From positions 1 through 64,000 of the forward strand of contig NZ_LEKN01000034.1 in NCBI RefSeq assembly GCF_009761395.1: DNA of 64,000 nt, in the 5' to 3' direction. The notes under the pieces were generated by a model. It was not told the origin of the DNA. It worked only from the letters and a program-made list of their open reading frames with translations, and did no database searches. Positions 18,699 to 29,795 of the stretch are shown one piece after another (the first letter of the stretch is position 1; each line of letters begins with the position of its first letter). The DNA is from Ursidibacter maritimus. Its GTDB lineage: Bacteria; Pseudomonadota; Gammaproteobacteria; Enterobacterales; Pasteurellaceae. The translations under genes and the position numbers were made by a program.

Positions 18699-19487
18699 TT
18701 ATTCTGCGTCTAAATCGCCCATTGCGACAATGCTAAAACCTGCATCAACGTGAACAACTTCACCTGTAATACCGCCTGCTAAATCAGAGCATAAGAATGC
18801 AGCAGAATTACCTACATCTTCAATGGTTACTGTACGGCGTAATGGTGCTGTTTTTTCAAAGTTAGATAACATTTTTTTGAAGTCTTTAATACCTGATGCC
18901 GCAAGCGTGCGGATTGGACCTGCAGAAATCGCATTAACACGAATACCATCTTTACCTAAAGTTGCTGCCATTACACGAGTACTTGCTTCAAGTGATGCTT
19001 TAGCTAAACACATTACATTGTAGTTTGGAATTGCACGCTCTGCCCCTAAGTAAGAAAGGGTTAAAAGTGCTGAATTTGGGTTTAACATTGCACGAGCTTC
19101 TTTTGCCATTGCAACAAAGCTATATGCACTGATGTCGTGGGCAATTTGGAAACCTTCACGAGTTGCAGCATTCACATAATCGCCATCTAATTGATCTGCT
19201 GGAGCAAAACCAATTGAGTGAACAAAACCATCAAATTTTTCCCAATGTTTGCTTAACTGCTTAAAACATTCTTTAATGTTTTCATCCGTTGCAACATCCA
19301 TTGGTAGTACAATATCTGAACCAAATTCTTTCGCAAATTCTTCAACTCGACCTTTTAATTTATCATTTAAGTAGGTAAAAGCTAATTCCGCACCTTCACG
19401 TTTCATTGCACTTGCAATACCGTAAGCGATAGAACGGTTGCTTGCTAATCCTGTAATTAAAATGCGTTTGCCTGCTAAAAAGCCCAT
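18699..19487 (-). CDS. fabI: Enoyl-[acyl-carrier-protein] reductase (NADH)
   Basis: This 262-residue short-chain dehydrogenase-like enzyme performs the last reduction in fatty-acid elongation. It has the FabI-type N-terminus [20 protein letters not shown], the segment [10 protein letters not shown], and the catalytic pattern [12 protein letters not shown] (Tyr-X6-Lys spacing). [16 protein letters not shown] and the C-terminal [15 protein letters not shown] follow. The start at 19487 has AGAGGA eight bases upstream; the frame extends 18 codons further without a ribosome site. It is the target of triclosan-like inhibitors in other bacteria. Confidence 0.96.
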   Translation of the reverse strand: MGFLAGKRILITGLASNRSIAYGIASAMKREGAELAFTYLNDKLKGRVEEFAKEFGSDIVLPMDVATDENIKECFKQLSKHWEKFDGFVHSIGFAPADQLDGDYVNAATREGFQIAHDISAYSFVAMAKEARAMLNPNSALLTLSYLGAERAIPNYNVMCLAKASLEASTRVMAATLGKDGIRVNAISAGPIRTLAASGIKDFKKMLSNFEKTAPLRRTVTIEDVGNSAAFLCSDLAGGITGEVVHVDAGFSIVAMGDLDAE

Positions 19488-19651
19488 AAATAATTCCTCT
19501 ATATTAGTGATAAAATAGCTCAAAATGAGCAAAACGGACAAATTATAACGAAATTTTACCCTTTCGGGAAATATAAGCGGTCAGATCGGAGTAGTTTTTT
19601 GCAAAGCGAATCATTTGTTCTATTACTTATTTACAAAAATTTCACTTTTCC

Positions 19652-19680
19652 CTTGAAATCAGGGATTTCGGTCTTATTAT
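19652..19680 (+). promoter_or_regulatory. Promoter of rlmE-ftsH, possibly heat-shock type
   Basis: CTTGAAA (19652-19658) is a perfect sigma-32 -35 element, with TCTTATTAT 13 bp downstream as a poor -10. Read as sigma-70, it is TTGAAA, 16 bp, TATTAT. Both readings place the start about 30 bases before rlmE. The rlmE-ftsH operon is heat-inducible in Escherichia coli. Confidence 0.55.
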
Positions 19681-19711
19681 ACTCAGATCAAAGAAATGAA
19701 AGAGAAAAAGA

Positions 19712-20338
19712 ATGGGAAAAAAACGGAGTGCAAGTTCATCACGTTGGCTTGCAGAGCATTTTAAAGATCAATTTGTGCAAAAAGCACATAAACAAAAATT
19801 ACGCTCAAGAGCGTATTTTAAGCTAGATGAAATTCAACAAACCGACCGCTTGTTTAAAAATGGAATGACAGTCGTTGATTTGGGCGCTGCTCCTGGCGGT
19901 TGGTCGCAATATGTGGTTACACAAATTGGCAGTAAAGGGCGAGTGATTGCTTGTGATATTTTGGATATGAACCCGATTGCTGGGGTTGATTTTTTACAAG
20001 GCGACTTTCGTGAAGAAAGTGTATTGAATGCCTTATTAGAGCGAGTTGGGGAAGATAAAGTTGATGTGGTAATGTCAGATATGGCTCCGAATTTTAGTGG
20101 TATGCCATCGGTTGATATTCCTAGAGCAATGTATTTGGTTGAGTTGGCGTTAGATATGTGTCGCCAAGTATTAGCACCAAAAGGCAGTTTTGTGGTCAAA
20201 GTATTCCAAGGCGAAGGTTTTGATAACTATTTGCGTGAAATCAGAGCGTTATTCAGCGTGGTAAAAGTGCGTAAACCTGAAGCATCTCGAGACCGCTCGC
20301 GTGAAGTTTATATTGTCGCTACAGGCTATAAAGGATAG
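19712..20338 (+). CDS. rlmE: 23S rRNA 2'-O-ribose U2552 methyltransferase
   Basis: This 208-residue SAM-dependent methyltransferase modifies U2552 in the A loop of 23S rRNA. It has the SAM-binding motif [15 protein letters not shown] near residue 52 and [11 protein letters not shown] with the catalytic Asp. The conserved lysine appears in [14 protein letters not shown], and [18 protein letters not shown] completes the FtsJ signature. Length equals Escherichia coli RlmE (209). It precedes ftsH by 66 bases, the normal order for the heat-shock operon. An uptake sequence is embedded near 19847. Confidence 0.97.
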   Translation: MGKKRSASSSRWLAEHFKDQFVQKAHKQKLRSRAYFKLDEIQQTDRLFKNGMTVVDLGAAPGGWSQYVVTQIGSKGRVIACDILDMNPIAGVDFLQGDFREESVLNALLERVGEDKVDVVMSDMAPNFSGMPSVDIPRAMYLVELALDMCRQVLAPKGSFVVKVFQGEGFDNYLREIRALFSVVKVRKPEASRDRSREVYIVATGYKG

Positions 20339-20404
20339 GTGGAATATCCTTTCATTTTATAGTAATCTTTACAGAATTTTTTAATCCTAAAAAGAGGTAA
20401 AACC

Positions 20405-22354
20405 TTGAACGATATGTTTAAAAATATTCTACTTTGGGTAGTGATTGGCTTAACGCTAATGACTGCATTCCAAGGTTTTAATACGAATTTTGGCAGTACA
20501 AACACTGTCGAATATTCGACATTTATCAATGACTTAAAAGAAAACCGTTTAAAATCGGTCAACTTTAAGAATAATGATGAAGTAATAACCGTAACCAAAT
20601 CGAATGGTTCAGAATATCAAACCGTAATGCCGATTTATGATCGAGATTTATTAAACGATCTTTTAAATAAAAATATTACGGTTGTAGGTGAGCCAGCAGA
20701 ACGTCGTGGGTTGTTATCTCAAATCTTGATTTCTTGGTTCCCGATGTTATTGCTTATCGGTTTCTGGGTCTTCTATATGCGTCAAATGCAAGGTGGTGGC
20801 AGAGGCGGTGCGATGAGCTTTGGTAAGAGCAAAGCGAAAATGATCGCACCTGATCAAATTAAAACCACTTTTGCTGATGTGGCAGGTTGTGATGAAGCAA
20901 AAGAAGAAGTTGCGGAAGTGGTCGATTTCTTGCGTGACCCAAGTAAATTCCAAAAACTTGGTGGACGTATTCCGAAAGGGATTTTAATGGTTGGACCACC
21001 GGGAACAGGTAAAACCTTATTAGCGAAAGCTATCGCAGGTGAAGCCAAAGTACCTTTCTTCACAATGGCAGGTTCAGATTTCGTTGAAATGTTTGTTGGG
21101 GTCGGTGCATCTCGTGTACGTGATCTTTTCGATCAAGCGAAGAAAAATGCGCCTTGTATCATTTTCATTGATGAAATTGATGCCGTAGGACGTAAACGTG
21201 GTGGTGCGGGTTTTAGTGGCGGACACGATGAACGTGAACAAACATTAAACCAAATGCTGGTGGAAATGGATGGTTTTGAAGGCTCAGAAGGGATTATCAT
21301 TATCGCAGCAACTAACCGAGCGGATGTGTTAGATAACGCATTAACTCGTCCAGGGCGTTTTGACCGTCAAGTGATGGTTGGATTACCTGATGTGAAAGGG
21401 CGTGAGCAGATCTTAAAAGTTCATATGAGAAAAGTACCTCTTGCGCCTGATGTTGATCCGATGATTATTGCTCGTGGTACTCCAGGATATTCTGGTGCAG
21501 AGTTAGCAAACTTAGTGAACGAAGCAGCTTTATTCTCTGCTCGTGCTAACCAACGAGTTGTTACAATGAATGACTTTGAAAAGGCTAAAGATAAAATCAA
21601 TATGGGTCCAGAACGCCGTTCAATGATTATGACTGACGAGCAAAAAATCTCAACAGCATATCACGAGGCAGGACACGCTATTGTAGGTTATTTGATGCCT
21701 GAACATGATCCAGTGCACAAAGTAACAATTATTCCACGTGGACGTGCGTTAGGTGTCACATTCTTCTTACCTGAAGGCGATAAAATCAGTATTAGCCAAA
21801 AACAATTAGAAGGCAAATTAGCAAGCACCTATGGTGGACGTTTAGCCGAAGAGCTTATCTATGGCAAAGAGAATATTTCCACTGGTGCATCAAGTGATAT
21901 TCAAGTTGCATCGAATATTGCTCGTAGAATGGTGACTGAATGGGGCTTTTCTGAAAACCTTGGACCTATCTTATATAAAGAAGAAGAGGGTTTTGGTGCA
22001 CCAAAAGTGGTATCAGAAGCGACAGCAAAACTGATTGATGAAGAAGTGCGTAAAATTGTTGAGCGTAACTATGAACGTGCAAAACAAGTATTGATTGATA
22101 ATATGGATATTTTACACGCAATGAAAGATGCGTTAATGAAATATGAAACAATCGATATGCCACAGATCAAAAACTTAATGGAACGCAAACCTGTTGGTGA
22201 ACCAGCGGGTTGGAATGATAGTAGCGATAACACGCCACCATCTTCTTCCGATGAAAAACCATCAGAAACTAAAGTTGATGATACTTTCTCTGAAGCAGAA
22301 CCTACCGATAAGAATGTCGGTACTGTGTCAGACAGTGAAGCTGATGTTAAATAA
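20405..22354 (+). CDS. ftsH: ATP-dependent zinc metalloprotease FtsH
   Basis: This 649-residue membrane-bound AAA+ protease degrades membrane and regulatory proteins. Two transmembrane segments lie at about residues 5-23 and 100-120. The AAA domain has Walker [15 protein letters not shown], Walker [12 protein letters not shown] and the SRH region [18 protein letters not shown]. The zinc site is HEAGH. The C-terminal tail is acidic and low in complexity. The start is a TTG at 20405, placed six bases after AGAGGT. An ATG three codons later fits the family alignment better but is too far from that ribosome site. The gene is cotranscribed with rlmE and ends at a strong terminator. Confidence 0.97.
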   Translation: MNDMFKNILLWVVIGLTLMTAFQGFNTNFGSTNTVEYSTFINDLKENRLKSVNFKNNDEVITVTKSNGSEYQTVMPIYDRDLLNDLLNKNITVVGEPAERRGLLSQILISWFPMLLLIGFWVFYMRQMQGGGRGGAMSFGKSKAKMIAPDQIKTTFADVAGCDEAKEEVAEVVDFLRDPSKFQKLGGRIPKGILMVGPPGTGKTLLAKAIAGEAKVPFFTMAGSDFVEMFVGVGASRVRDLFDQAKKNAPCIIFIDEIDAVGRKRGGAGFSGGHDEREQTLNQMLVEMDGFEGSEGIIIIAATNRADVLDNALTRPGRFDRQVMVGLPDVKGREQILKVHMRKVPLAPDVDPMIIARGTPGYSGAELANLVNEAALFSARANQRVVTMNDFEKAKDKINMGPERRSMIMTDEQKISTAYHEAGHAIVGYLMPEHDPVHKVTIIPRGRALGVTFFLPEGDKISISQKQLEGKLASTYGGRLAEELIYGKENISTGASSDIQVASNIARRMVTEWGFSENLGPILYKEEEGFGAPKVVSEATAKLIDEEVRKIVERNYERAKQVLIDNMDILHAMKDALMKYETIDMPQIKNLMERKPVGEPAGWNDSSDNTPPSSSDEKPSETKVDDTFSEAEPTDKNVGTVSDSEADVK

Positions 22355-22376
22355 TCAATAAATGAACATAAAACCG

Positions 22377-22407
22377 AAAACCGAGCAGATAAATTGCTCG
22401 GTTTTTT
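22377..22407 (+). terminator. Terminator of rlmE-ftsH
   Basis: AAAACCGAGCA (22377-22387) and TGCTCGGTTTT (22395-22405) form an 11-bp stem with a seven-base loop, followed by a run of six T. Strong rho-independent terminator. Confidence 0.92.
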
Positions 22408-22582
22408 ATTTTTAGTCAGTAGAAATTATCTCTATTTTAAAATGTGATCTAATCAGCAAATTTACAAAAAATTTTACTAATCGTACCGCTTTTCATTGAC
22501 TTACCGAGTAATACAAATTACCTTTGGTTAAAGATTTGTTAATAAAATGTTATTTACAATAGTGATAGAATAAGGGGGAACT

Positions 22583-23833
22583 ATGTCATTTCACGTTACA
22601 CAACCAAAAGCTGGAGAAGCCATTCAACTAAATGAAGATGGCTCTTTAATTGTGCCCGATCATCTAATCATTCCATTTATTGAAGGTGATGGTATAGGCG
22701 TAGATGTTACACCAGCTATGAAAACGGTGATTGATGCAGCTGTTGAGAAAGCATATCAGGGTAAGCGTAAAATTGAATGGTTAGAAATTTATGCAGGCGA
22801 AAAAGCTAATCAAAAATATGGTGAAAACGTTTGGTTGCCTGATGAAACATTAGATTTAATTAAACAATATCATATTGCGATTAAAGGCCCTTTGATGACA
22901 CCAGTCGGTGGTGGTATTCGTTCATTAAATGTGGCAATGCGTCAAGGGTTAGATCTCTATAATTGCTTGCGTCCGATTCGTTATTATGAAGGCACGCCAA
23001 GCCCTGTGAAGCACCCTGAATTAGTTGATATGGTGATTTTTCGTGAAAACTCCGAAGATATTTACGCGGGTGTAGAATGGGTGGCTGCTTCGGCAGAAGC
23101 AGATAAAGTGATCACATTTTTACAACAAGAAATGGGGGTGAAGAAAATTCGTTTCCCTCAAGAGTGTGGCATTGGTATTAAACCTGTTTCTAAACAAGGT
23201 ACGCAACGTTTGGTGAGAGCTGCATTACAGTATGTTATTGATAACAATAGAGATTCACTTACTCTCGTGCATAAAGGTAATATTATGAAATTTACCGAAG
23301 GAGCATTTAAAGAGTGGGGCTACCAAGTTGCAAAAGAGTTTGGGGCAGAGCCTATTGATAATGGACCTTGGCATCGTTTAGTTAATCCGAAAACAGGCAA
23401 AGAGATTATTATTAAAGATTCTATTGCTGATGCATTTTTACAAGAAATTCTGTTACACCCGACAGAGTATGATGTTATTGCTACCTTAAACCTAAATGGC
23501 GACTATATTTCCGATGCGTTAGCTGCTCAAGTAGGCGGAATTGGGATCTCGCCAGGGGCGAACATTGGTTTTGAGGCAGCTATTTTTGAAGCAACACACG
23601 GTACAGCACCTAAAATTGCGGGGCAAAATAAAGCAAACCCGGGGTCAATTATTTTAAGTGGTGAAATGATGTTACGCCATTTAGGTTGGACAGAAGCAGC
23701 GGATCTTGTTGTGAATGCGGTATCTAAAACGATTGCTAATAAAACAGTTACCTTTGATTTTGCAGAAACCTTAGACGGAGCAACATTACGCTCTACATCG
23801 GAATTTGCACAAGATATTGTAAATAATTTATAA
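22583..23833 (+). CDS. icd: Isocitrate dehydrogenase (NADP)
   Basis: This 416-residue enzyme oxidatively decarboxylates isocitrate to 2-oxoglutarate. Length equals the Escherichia coli enzyme. The substrate motif [12 protein letters not shown] includes the serine that is phosphorylated in enterics. [31 protein letters not shown] and the cofactor region [16 protein letters not shown] are intact, and the last of these indicates NADP preference. It heads a cluster with acnB and gltA that gives the whole oxaloacetate-to-2-oxoglutarate branch. Haemophilus influenzae lacks this branch, so it is informative about the host's metabolism. Confidence 0.96.
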   Translation: MSFHVTQPKAGEAIQLNEDGSLIVPDHLIIPFIEGDGIGVDVTPAMKTVIDAAVEKAYQGKRKIEWLEIYAGEKANQKYGENVWLPDETLDLIKQYHIAIKGPLMTPVGGGIRSLNVAMRQGLDLYNCLRPIRYYEGTPSPVKHPELVDMVIFRENSEDIYAGVEWVAASAEADKVITFLQQEMGVKKIRFPQECGIGIKPVSKQGTQRLVRAALQYVIDNNRDSLTLVHKGNIMKFTEGAFKEWGYQVAKEFGAEPIDNGPWHRLVNPKTGKEIIIKDSIADAFLQEILLHPTEYDVIATLNLNGDYISDALAAQVGGIGISPGANIGFEAAIFEATHGTAPKIAGQNKANPGSIILSGEMMLRHLGWTEAADLVVNAVSKTIANKTVTFDFAETLDGATLRSTSEFAQDIVNNL

Positions 23834-23945
23834 AATCTGACCGCTTGAAAATAATAAGTTCATACAAAGAAATAAAATTTCTAGTGTATGAACTTTTTTA
23901 TTACTCAATGCTCTTATAGAGTAATTTTACTTTATAGGAGTTATT

Positions 23946-25580
23946 ATGTTTTCTATTTTCAAACGCTTTAGTTTATCTTCAACCCAATTAGTTATTATCC
24001 TTTCTCTTTATTTCGCAACAATTTTGAATTATGCATTTTATAGAGAAGTTATTTCATTACAATCTTTTAATGTTAACTTACCTGAAACTTATTTTGTTCT
24101 AACTATTCCATTAGTTTTATTCTGTGCTTTAATTATTGTTATTCAAATACTATCGTTGCCAATACTTCACAAAGTAATTATTCCTTTTTTATTAATTATT
24201 AGTTCCGCTATTAGTTATAATGAGATATTTTTCAGTATCTTTTTTGATAAAGATATGCTTGATAATGTATTGCAAACCAATACTGCTGAAAGTATGCGTA
24301 TGATGACAACTTCATATATTAGCTGGATTGTTATCTTAGGGATTATTCCATCATTATTGTATATTGCTACAAAAGTTAAATATAAATCTTTTTTAAGAGA
24401 AATAATGACAAGAATTGCTACCATTCTATTAAGTATGTTAATTATTTTAGGTGTGGCAAAATTCTTTTATCAGGATTATGCATCTTTTTTTCGTAATAAT
24501 AAAAATGTAGCACATTTAATATTACCTTCAAATTTCGTTGCATCAAGTATTAAGAAAATACGTCATTTACAACGTGAGAATATTCCTTATACTCAAATTG
24601 ATGTTGATGCTCAGCAAGAGAAACCAGATAATTATCGTCACGTTACCGTCTTAATTGTTGGAGAAACGACTCGGGCTCAAAATTGGGGGTTAAATGGCTA
24701 TAAACGTCAAACTACACCGTTATTAGCTAAACGAGGAGAGGAAATTTTTAATTTCTCAAAAGTATCTAGTTGTGGTACAGCGACAGCAATATCAGTACCT
24801 TGTATGTTTTCGGCATTTACTCGAGAAAATTATGATGCTGCAAAAGCAGCGAAACAAGATAATATTTTAGATATTTTACAACGATCTAATATTGATTTAA
24901 TGTGGATTGATAATAATAGTGATTGTAAGGGAGTATGCGAGAGAATTCCGAATAAAACAGTTATTAACCTAAATTTACCTGAATTTTGTCGTAATGGTGA
25001 ATGCTTAGATAATATTATGTTACCAGAATTAGATAAAGTTTTAGATGAGCAGAATGAAAAAGATTTAGTCGTTATTCTTCATACAATCGGAAGTCACGGT
25101 CCAACTTATTATGAACGTTACACTAAAGAATATAGACATTTTGAACCAACTTGCGATACTAATGAAATTAACCGTTGTAATGATCAGCAATTAGTGAATA
25201 CTTATGACAACACCATTGTGTATCAAGACCAATTTATTGATAAAGTTATTCAGCGTTTAGAAAATAAAGATAATTGGGAAAGTGCTGTATTCTATGTTTC
25301 AGATCACGGTGAGTCTTTAGGGGAAAGTGGCATTTATTTACACGGTGCACCTTATTCTATTGCGCCAGATTATCAAACAAAAGTTCCTATGATAATGTGG
25401 TTTTCAAAAGCATTTTTAAAGAATGAACCTTTTGATTTTGAGTGCTTAAGAGAAAATAGCCAAAAACAAAATTACTCACACGATAATCTATTTCATACAA
25501 TGTTTAGTTTAATGGATATGGATACTGATTTAGGATCTTATAATGTGCATTTAGATATATTAGCTCAATGCAAAAAATAG
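23946..25580 (+). CDS. eptA: Phosphoethanolamine transferase, EptA/YhjW-type
   Basis: This 544-residue inner-membrane enzyme transfers phosphoethanolamine from phosphatidylethanolamine to lipid A or LPS core, lowering negative charge. Five hydrophobic segments fill residues 10-175. The periplasmic sulfatase-like domain has VGETTRAQNWGLNGY (metal-binding Glu), SCGTATAISVPCMFS (nucleophile Thr region) and YVSDHGESLGESGIYLHG (metal-binding Asp-His). Several cysteines probably form disulfides. The gene is more AT-rich than its neighbours, separates icd from acnB, and has its own ribosome site (AGGAG) and terminator. The lipid A target is the commonest choice; an LPS-heptose target is possible. 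Confidence 0.9.
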   Translation: MFSIFKRFSLSSTQLVIILSLYFATILNYAFYREVISLQSFNVNLPETYFVLTIPLVLFCALIIVIQILSLPILHKVIIPFLLIISSAISYNEIFFSIFFDKDMLDNVLQTNTAESMRMMTTSYISWIVILGIIPSLLYIATKVKYKSFLREIMTRIATILLSMLIILGVAKFFYQDYASFFRNNKNVAHLILPSNFVASSIKKIRHLQRENIPYTQIDVDAQQEKPDNYRHVTVLIVGETTRAQNWGLNGYKRQTTPLLAKRGEEIFNFSKVSSCGTATAISVPCMFSAFTRENYDAAKAAKQDNILDILQRSNIDLMWIDNNSDCKGVCERIPNKTVINLNLPEFCRNGECLDNIMLPELDKVLDEQNEKDLVVILHTIGSHGPTYYERYTKEYRHFEPTCDTNEINRCNDQQLVNTYDNTIVYQDQFIDKVIQRLENKDNWESAVFYVSDHGESLGESGIYLHGAPYSIAPDYQTKVPMIMWFSKAFLKNEPFDFECLRENSQKQNYSHDNLFHTMFSLMDMDTDLGSYNVHLDILAQCKK

Positions 25581-25601
25581 TATACTTTTAAAGTAGTTTT
25601 G

Positions 25602-25635
25602 AAGCCATTCACATCATTGAATGGCTTTTCTTTTT
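25602..25635 (+). terminator. Terminator of the phosphoethanolamine transferase gene
   Basis: AAGCCATTC (25602-25610) and GAATGGCTT (25619-25627) pair perfectly around an eight-base loop, followed by TTCTTTTT. Confidence 0.88.
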
Positions 25636-25768
25636 GAACAAATTTGCCAAATGTTACAAAATTTTGTGATTTTGTTATCAAATTGTAAAATTTAATCTTG
25701 CCTTTTTATTTTCTAGCATTATGATGAAGACATCTCTCATAGATTATTTTTGAAGTGGAGATTTTCTT

Positions 25769-28372
25769 ATGTCTTTCTTAAATGATTACCGTAAACTTGT
25801 GGCAGAACGTGAAGCATTGGGGGTTGTACCTTTACCACTCAATGCAGAGCAAACTGCTGAACTTATTGAATTACTCAAAAATCCTATTCAATCTGAAGCC
25901 ACTTTTCTGCTTGAATTATTTGAAAATCGTATTCCAGCAGGGGTAGATGAAGCTGCTTATGTTAAAGCCTCTTTTTTAGCATCTATTATCAAAGATGAAG
26001 TGCAATCGCCCTTAATTTCACCGCAGAGAGCGGTTGAATTACTTGGCACAATGCAAGGTGGTTATAACATTCAACCTTTATTAGATGCGTTAGATAACCA
26101 AAGGTTAGCCCCTTTTGCTGTTACTGCATTATCTAATACTTTATTGATGTTTGATAATTTCCACGATGTTGCAGAAAAAGCGAAACAAGGCAACCAATTT
26201 GCACAGCAAGTCTTGCAGTCTTGGGCTGATGCTGAGTGGTTTTTATCTCGTCCAAAATTAGCTGAAAAACTAACGCTAACTGTATTTAAAGTAACAGGGG
26301 AAACCAATACGGACGATTTATCGCCAGCTCAAGATGCGTGGTCTCGCCCTGATATTCCACTGCACGCTTTAGCAATGCTAAAAAATGAGCGTGATGGTAT
26401 TGAACCTGATCAGGCTGGTGTTGTAGGTCCAATGCAACAAATTGCACAGTTAAAAGAGAAAGGATTTCCGCTTGTCTATGTGGGAGATGTAGTGGGAACA
26501 GGCTCTTCACGCAAATCAGCAACTAACTCAGTACTTTGGTTAATGGGGGATGATATTCCTTACATTCCAAATAAACGGGCTGGTGGCGTGGTCTTAGGCG
26601 GTAAAATTGCTCCAATTTTTTTCAATACAATGGAAGATGCAGGCTCTTTACCGATTGAAGTTGATGTTAGCCAACTTAATATGGGCGATGTGATCGACCT
26701 TTATCCCTATCAAGGCAAAATTTGTAAACACAATAGCGATGAAGTATTGGCGACCTTTACTTTAAAAACAGACGTTTTGCTTGATGAAGTGCGTGCTGGT
26801 GGGCGTATTCCGTTGATTATCGGACGTGGTTTAACACATAAAGCAAGAACTGAATTAGGCTTACCTGAAAGCGATGTTTTTGTGAAACCAAAAGCAACGC
26901 AAGACTCGACTAAAGGTTATACCTTAGCTCAAAAAATGGTAGGAAGAGCTTGTGGTGTAGAAGGTATTAGAGCAGGGCAGTATTGCGAACCAAGAATGAC
27001 AAGCGTTGGTTCTCAGGATACCACAGGGCCAATGACGCGTGATGAATTAAAAGATCTCGCTTGTTTAGGGTTCTCCGCAGATTTAGTAATGCAATCTTTC
27101 TGCCATACAGCAGCTTATCCAAAACCTGTTGATGTAGTAACGCATCATACATTACCTGATTTTATTATGAACCGAGCGGGTGTTTCGTTACGCCCTGGCG
27201 ATGGGGTTATTCATTCGTGGCTAAATCGAATGTTACTACCAGACACAGTGGGGACAGGTGGCGATTCTCACACTCGTTTTCCTATTGGGATCTCATTTCC
27301 TGCTGGTTCTGGCTTGGTTGCTTTTGCCGCTGCAACAGGCGTTATGCCACTGGATATGCCCGAATCTGTCCTTGTTCGTTTCAAAGGCGAATTACAAGCA
27401 GGCATCACATTACGCGATTTAGTTCACGCCATTCCTTATTATGCCATTCAACAAGGTTTACTAACCGTTGAAAAAGCGGGTAAAAAGAATATTTTTTCGG
27501 GGCGAATTCTTGAAATTGAAGGGTTAGAGCACCTGAAAGTAGAACAAGCCTTTGAATTATCCGATGCATCAGCTGAACGTTCTGCCGCGGCTTGTACCAT
27601 TAAATTAGATAAAGAGCCTGTGATCGAATATCTCAACTCAAACATTGTGTTACTCAAATGGATGATTTCGGAAGGTTACGGTGATGTGCGTACTTTAGAA
27701 CGCCGTATCAACGCAATGCAGGCTTGGATAGATAACCCACAATTATTGGAAGCAGATGACGATGCAGAATATGCAGCGGTTATTGAGATTGATTTGAATG
27801 AAATCAAAGAACCGATTGTCTGTGCACCGAACGATCCTGATGATGCGAGAAAACTTTCAGATGTACAAGGCGATAAAGTTGATGAAGTCTTTATTGGTTC
27901 TTGTATGACAAATATCGGGCATTTCCGAGCAGCAGGTAAACTATTAAGTCAATCTACGGCAATGTTACCGACACGCTTATGGGTTGTGCCACCAACAAGA
28001 ATGGATGCAGCTTTGCTAACGGAAGAAGGCTATTACAGCATCTATGGTAAAAGCGGGGCAAGGGTTGAAATTCCAGGTTGTTCACTTTGTATGGGAAATC
28101 AAGCAAGAGTGGCAGATGGCTCAACGGTTGTTTCAACTTCTACTCGTAACTTCCCAAATCGTATGGGAAAAGGAGCATTTGTTTATCTAGCATCAGCAGA
28201 ACTTTCGGCGGTTTGTGCCTTACTGGGTAGAATTCCGACACTAGATGAATATTTAAGTTATGTACACAGTTTGGATAACGATAAAGAAGATACCTATCGT
28301 TATATGAATTTCAACGAAATCAATAGCTATATGAAAAAAGCTGATGAAGTTATCTTCCAGACTGTCGCATAG
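25769..28372 (+). CDS. acnB: Aconitate hydratase B
   Basis: This 867-residue bifunctional aconitase / 2-methylisocitrate dehydratase interconverts citrate and isocitrate. Length is that of Escherichia coli AcnB (865). The N-terminal HEAT-like domain begins with [13 protein letters not shown]. The swivel domain carries [16 protein letters not shown]. The iron-sulfur ligands are the cysteines of [16 protein letters not shown] and [13 protein letters not shown], plus an earlier cysteine in the [12 protein letters not shown] segment. It lies 84 bases before gltA in the same direction; an imperfect inverted pair of uptake sequences (28388-28434) sits between them and may partly terminate transcription. 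Confidence 0.97.
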   Translation: MSFLNDYRKLVAEREALGVVPLPLNAEQTAELIELLKNPIQSEATFLLELFENRIPAGVDEAAYVKASFLASIIKDEVQSPLISPQRAVELLGTMQGGYNIQPLLDALDNQRLAPFAVTALSNTLLMFDNFHDVAEKAKQGNQFAQQVLQSWADAEWFLSRPKLAEKLTLTVFKVTGETNTDDLSPAQDAWSRPDIPLHALAMLKNERDGIEPDQAGVVGPMQQIAQLKEKGFPLVYVGDVVGTGSSRKSATNSVLWLMGDDIPYIPNKRAGGVVLGGKIAPIFFNTMEDAGSLPIEVDVSQLNMGDVIDLYPYQGKICKHNSDEVLATFTLKTDVLLDEVRAGGRIPLIIGRGLTHKARTELGLPESDVFVKPKATQDSTKGYTLAQKMVGRACGVEGIRAGQYCEPRMTSVGSQDTTGPMTRDELKDLACLGFSADLVMQSFCHTAAYPKPVDVVTHHTLPDFIMNRAGVSLRPGDGVIHSWLNRMLLPDTVGTGGDSHTRFPIGISFPAGSGLVAFAAATGVMPLDMPESVLVRFKGELQAGITLRDLVHAIPYYAIQQGLLTVEKAGKKNIFSGRILEIEGLEHLKVEQAFELSDASAERSAAACTIKLDKEPVIEYLNSNIVLLKWMISEGYGDVRTLERRINAMQAWIDNPQLLEADDDAEYAAVIEIDLNEIKEPIVCAPNDPDDARKLSDVQGDKVDEVFIGSCMTNIGHFRAAGKLLSQSTAMLPTRLWVVPPTRMDAALLTEEGYYSIYGKSGARVEIPGCSLCMGNQARVADGSTVVSTSTRNFPNRMGKGAFVYLASAELSAVCALLGRIPTLDEYLSYVHSLDNDKEDTYRYMNFNEINSYMKKADEVIFQTVA

Positions 28373-28456
28373 CAAATAAAAGACAAGGCAAGCGGTCGGA
28401 TTATTGCAAAATTTTACTCATAACTTACCGCTTGAAAATAACAATAAACAGGGGGA

Positions 28457-29743
28457 ATGAATATGCCTAAACTACATCCAACTTTAACCGCAGAGTTACA
28501 ACTCAGTGATGGACGTAAATTTAGTTTGCCAGTGTATCAAAGTAACTTAGGTTATGATGCAATCGGAGTGGAATCATTACAAAAAGAGAAATTATTCACC
28601 TACGATCAGGGGCTAACTTCTACGGCGTTATGTGAATCTAGCATTACTTATATTGATGGTGATCAGGGGATCTTGTTGCATCGTGGCTACCCGATTGATG
28701 AATTAGCATTGCGTAAAAGCTACCTTGATGTTGCTTATTTATTATTAAATGGTGAATTACCAAATACAGAAGAGCTAGACGCATTTAAAAAAGAGATCAG
28801 CTCACATTATATGGTGAATGAACAATTTACCCGATTGTTTCAAGGTTTCCGCCGAGATTCGCACCCAATGGCGGTGATGTGTGCAGCAAGTAGTGCATTA
28901 GCGGCTTTCTATCACGATATTTTAGAAGATAGTCAAAAATCTCGTGATAAAACTGCGATTCGTTTGTTGGCTAAAATGCCAACATTAGCTGCGATGTGTT
29001 ATAAATACAGCATCGGTCGTCCATTTATGTATCCGCAAAATAATCTCTCTTATGCAGGAAACTTCTTGTATATGATGTTTGCGACCCCTTGTGAGCCTTA
29101 TGTGGTAAATCCTGTATTAGAACGTGCGATGGATCGTATCTTTACCTTACACGCAGACCACGAACAAAATGCCTCGACATCTTCAGTGCGAAGTGTGGCA
29201 TCATCTGGCCCTAATCCATTTGCTTGTATTGCTGCTGGTATTGCATCTCTTTGGGGACCTGCACATGGTGGTGCAAATGAAGCCTGTATCAAAATGCTAG
29301 AAGAAATTGGCACAGTTGATCGTATTCCAGAATTTATTGCTCGAGCTAAAGATAAAAATGATCCATTCCGTTTAATGGGCTTTGGGCATCGAGTGTATAA
29401 AAATTATGACCCTAGAGCGAAAGTAATGCGTGAAACTTGCCATGAAGTGCTTAAAGAGCTGGGTGTTACTACACCATTACTTGAAGTGGCAATGGAATTA
29501 GAACGTATCGCCTTAAGTGATCCATACTTTATTGAACGTAAACTTTATCCAAATGTCGATTTCTATTCAGGAATCATTTTACAAGCAATCGGTATTCCAA
29601 CCTCAATGTTTACGGTTATTTTTGCTTTAGCAAGAACAGTAGGGTGGATTGCAAACTGGAAAGAAATGTGCGAAGAAAGCCTGAAAATTGTCCGCCCAAG
29701 ACAAATTTATACAGGTTATACAGAGCGTCATATTGATAAATAA
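28457..29743 (+). CDS. gltA: Citrate synthase
   Basis: This 428-residue type II citrate synthase condenses oxaloacetate with acetyl-CoA. Catalytic residues are in view: the His of [11 protein letters not shown], the His of [18 protein letters not shown], and the Asp of [12 protein letters not shown]. Length matches the gram-negative hexameric enzyme (427). It completes the icd-acnB-gltA cluster, so this organism should make 2-oxoglutarate and glutamate from central metabolism. The start was chosen at the first ATG (28457), preceded by AGGGGGAAT. Confidence 0.97.
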   Translation: MNMPKLHPTLTAELQLSDGRKFSLPVYQSNLGYDAIGVESLQKEKLFTYDQGLTSTALCESSITYIDGDQGILLHRGYPIDELALRKSYLDVAYLLLNGELPNTEELDAFKKEISSHYMVNEQFTRLFQGFRRDSHPMAVMCAASSALAAFYHDILEDSQKSRDKTAIRLLAKMPTLAAMCYKYSIGRPFMYPQNNLSYAGNFLYMMFATPCEPYVVNPVLERAMDRIFTLHADHEQNASTSSVRSVASSGPNPFACIAAGIASLWGPAHGGANEACIKMLEEIGTVDRIPEFIARAKDKNDPFRLMGFGHRVYKNYDPRAKVMRETCHEVLKELGVTTPLLEVAMELERIALSDPYFIERKLYPNVDFYSGIILQAIGIPTSMFTVIFALARTVGWIANWKEMCEESLKIVRPRQIYTGYTERHIDK

Positions 29744-29752
29744 CTAAATTAG

Positions 29753-29780
29753 AAAAGGCATAGTGGGAAACTATGCCTTT
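29753..29780. terminator. Bidirectional terminator between gltA and yjgR
   Basis: AAAGGCATAGT (29754-29764) and ACTATGCCTTT (29770-29780) pair around a five-base loop. The minus strand has four T after the stem, so it serves the minus-strand gene at 29796 better than gltA. Confidence 0.75.
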
Positions 29781-29795
29781 ACATTACAAGTGGAC

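Noticed and set aside
23946..25580. The phosphoethanolamine transferase as a mobile colistin-resistance (mcr) gene.
   Set aside because: There is no insertion sequence or plasmid context; it fits a chromosomal EptA-type gene.
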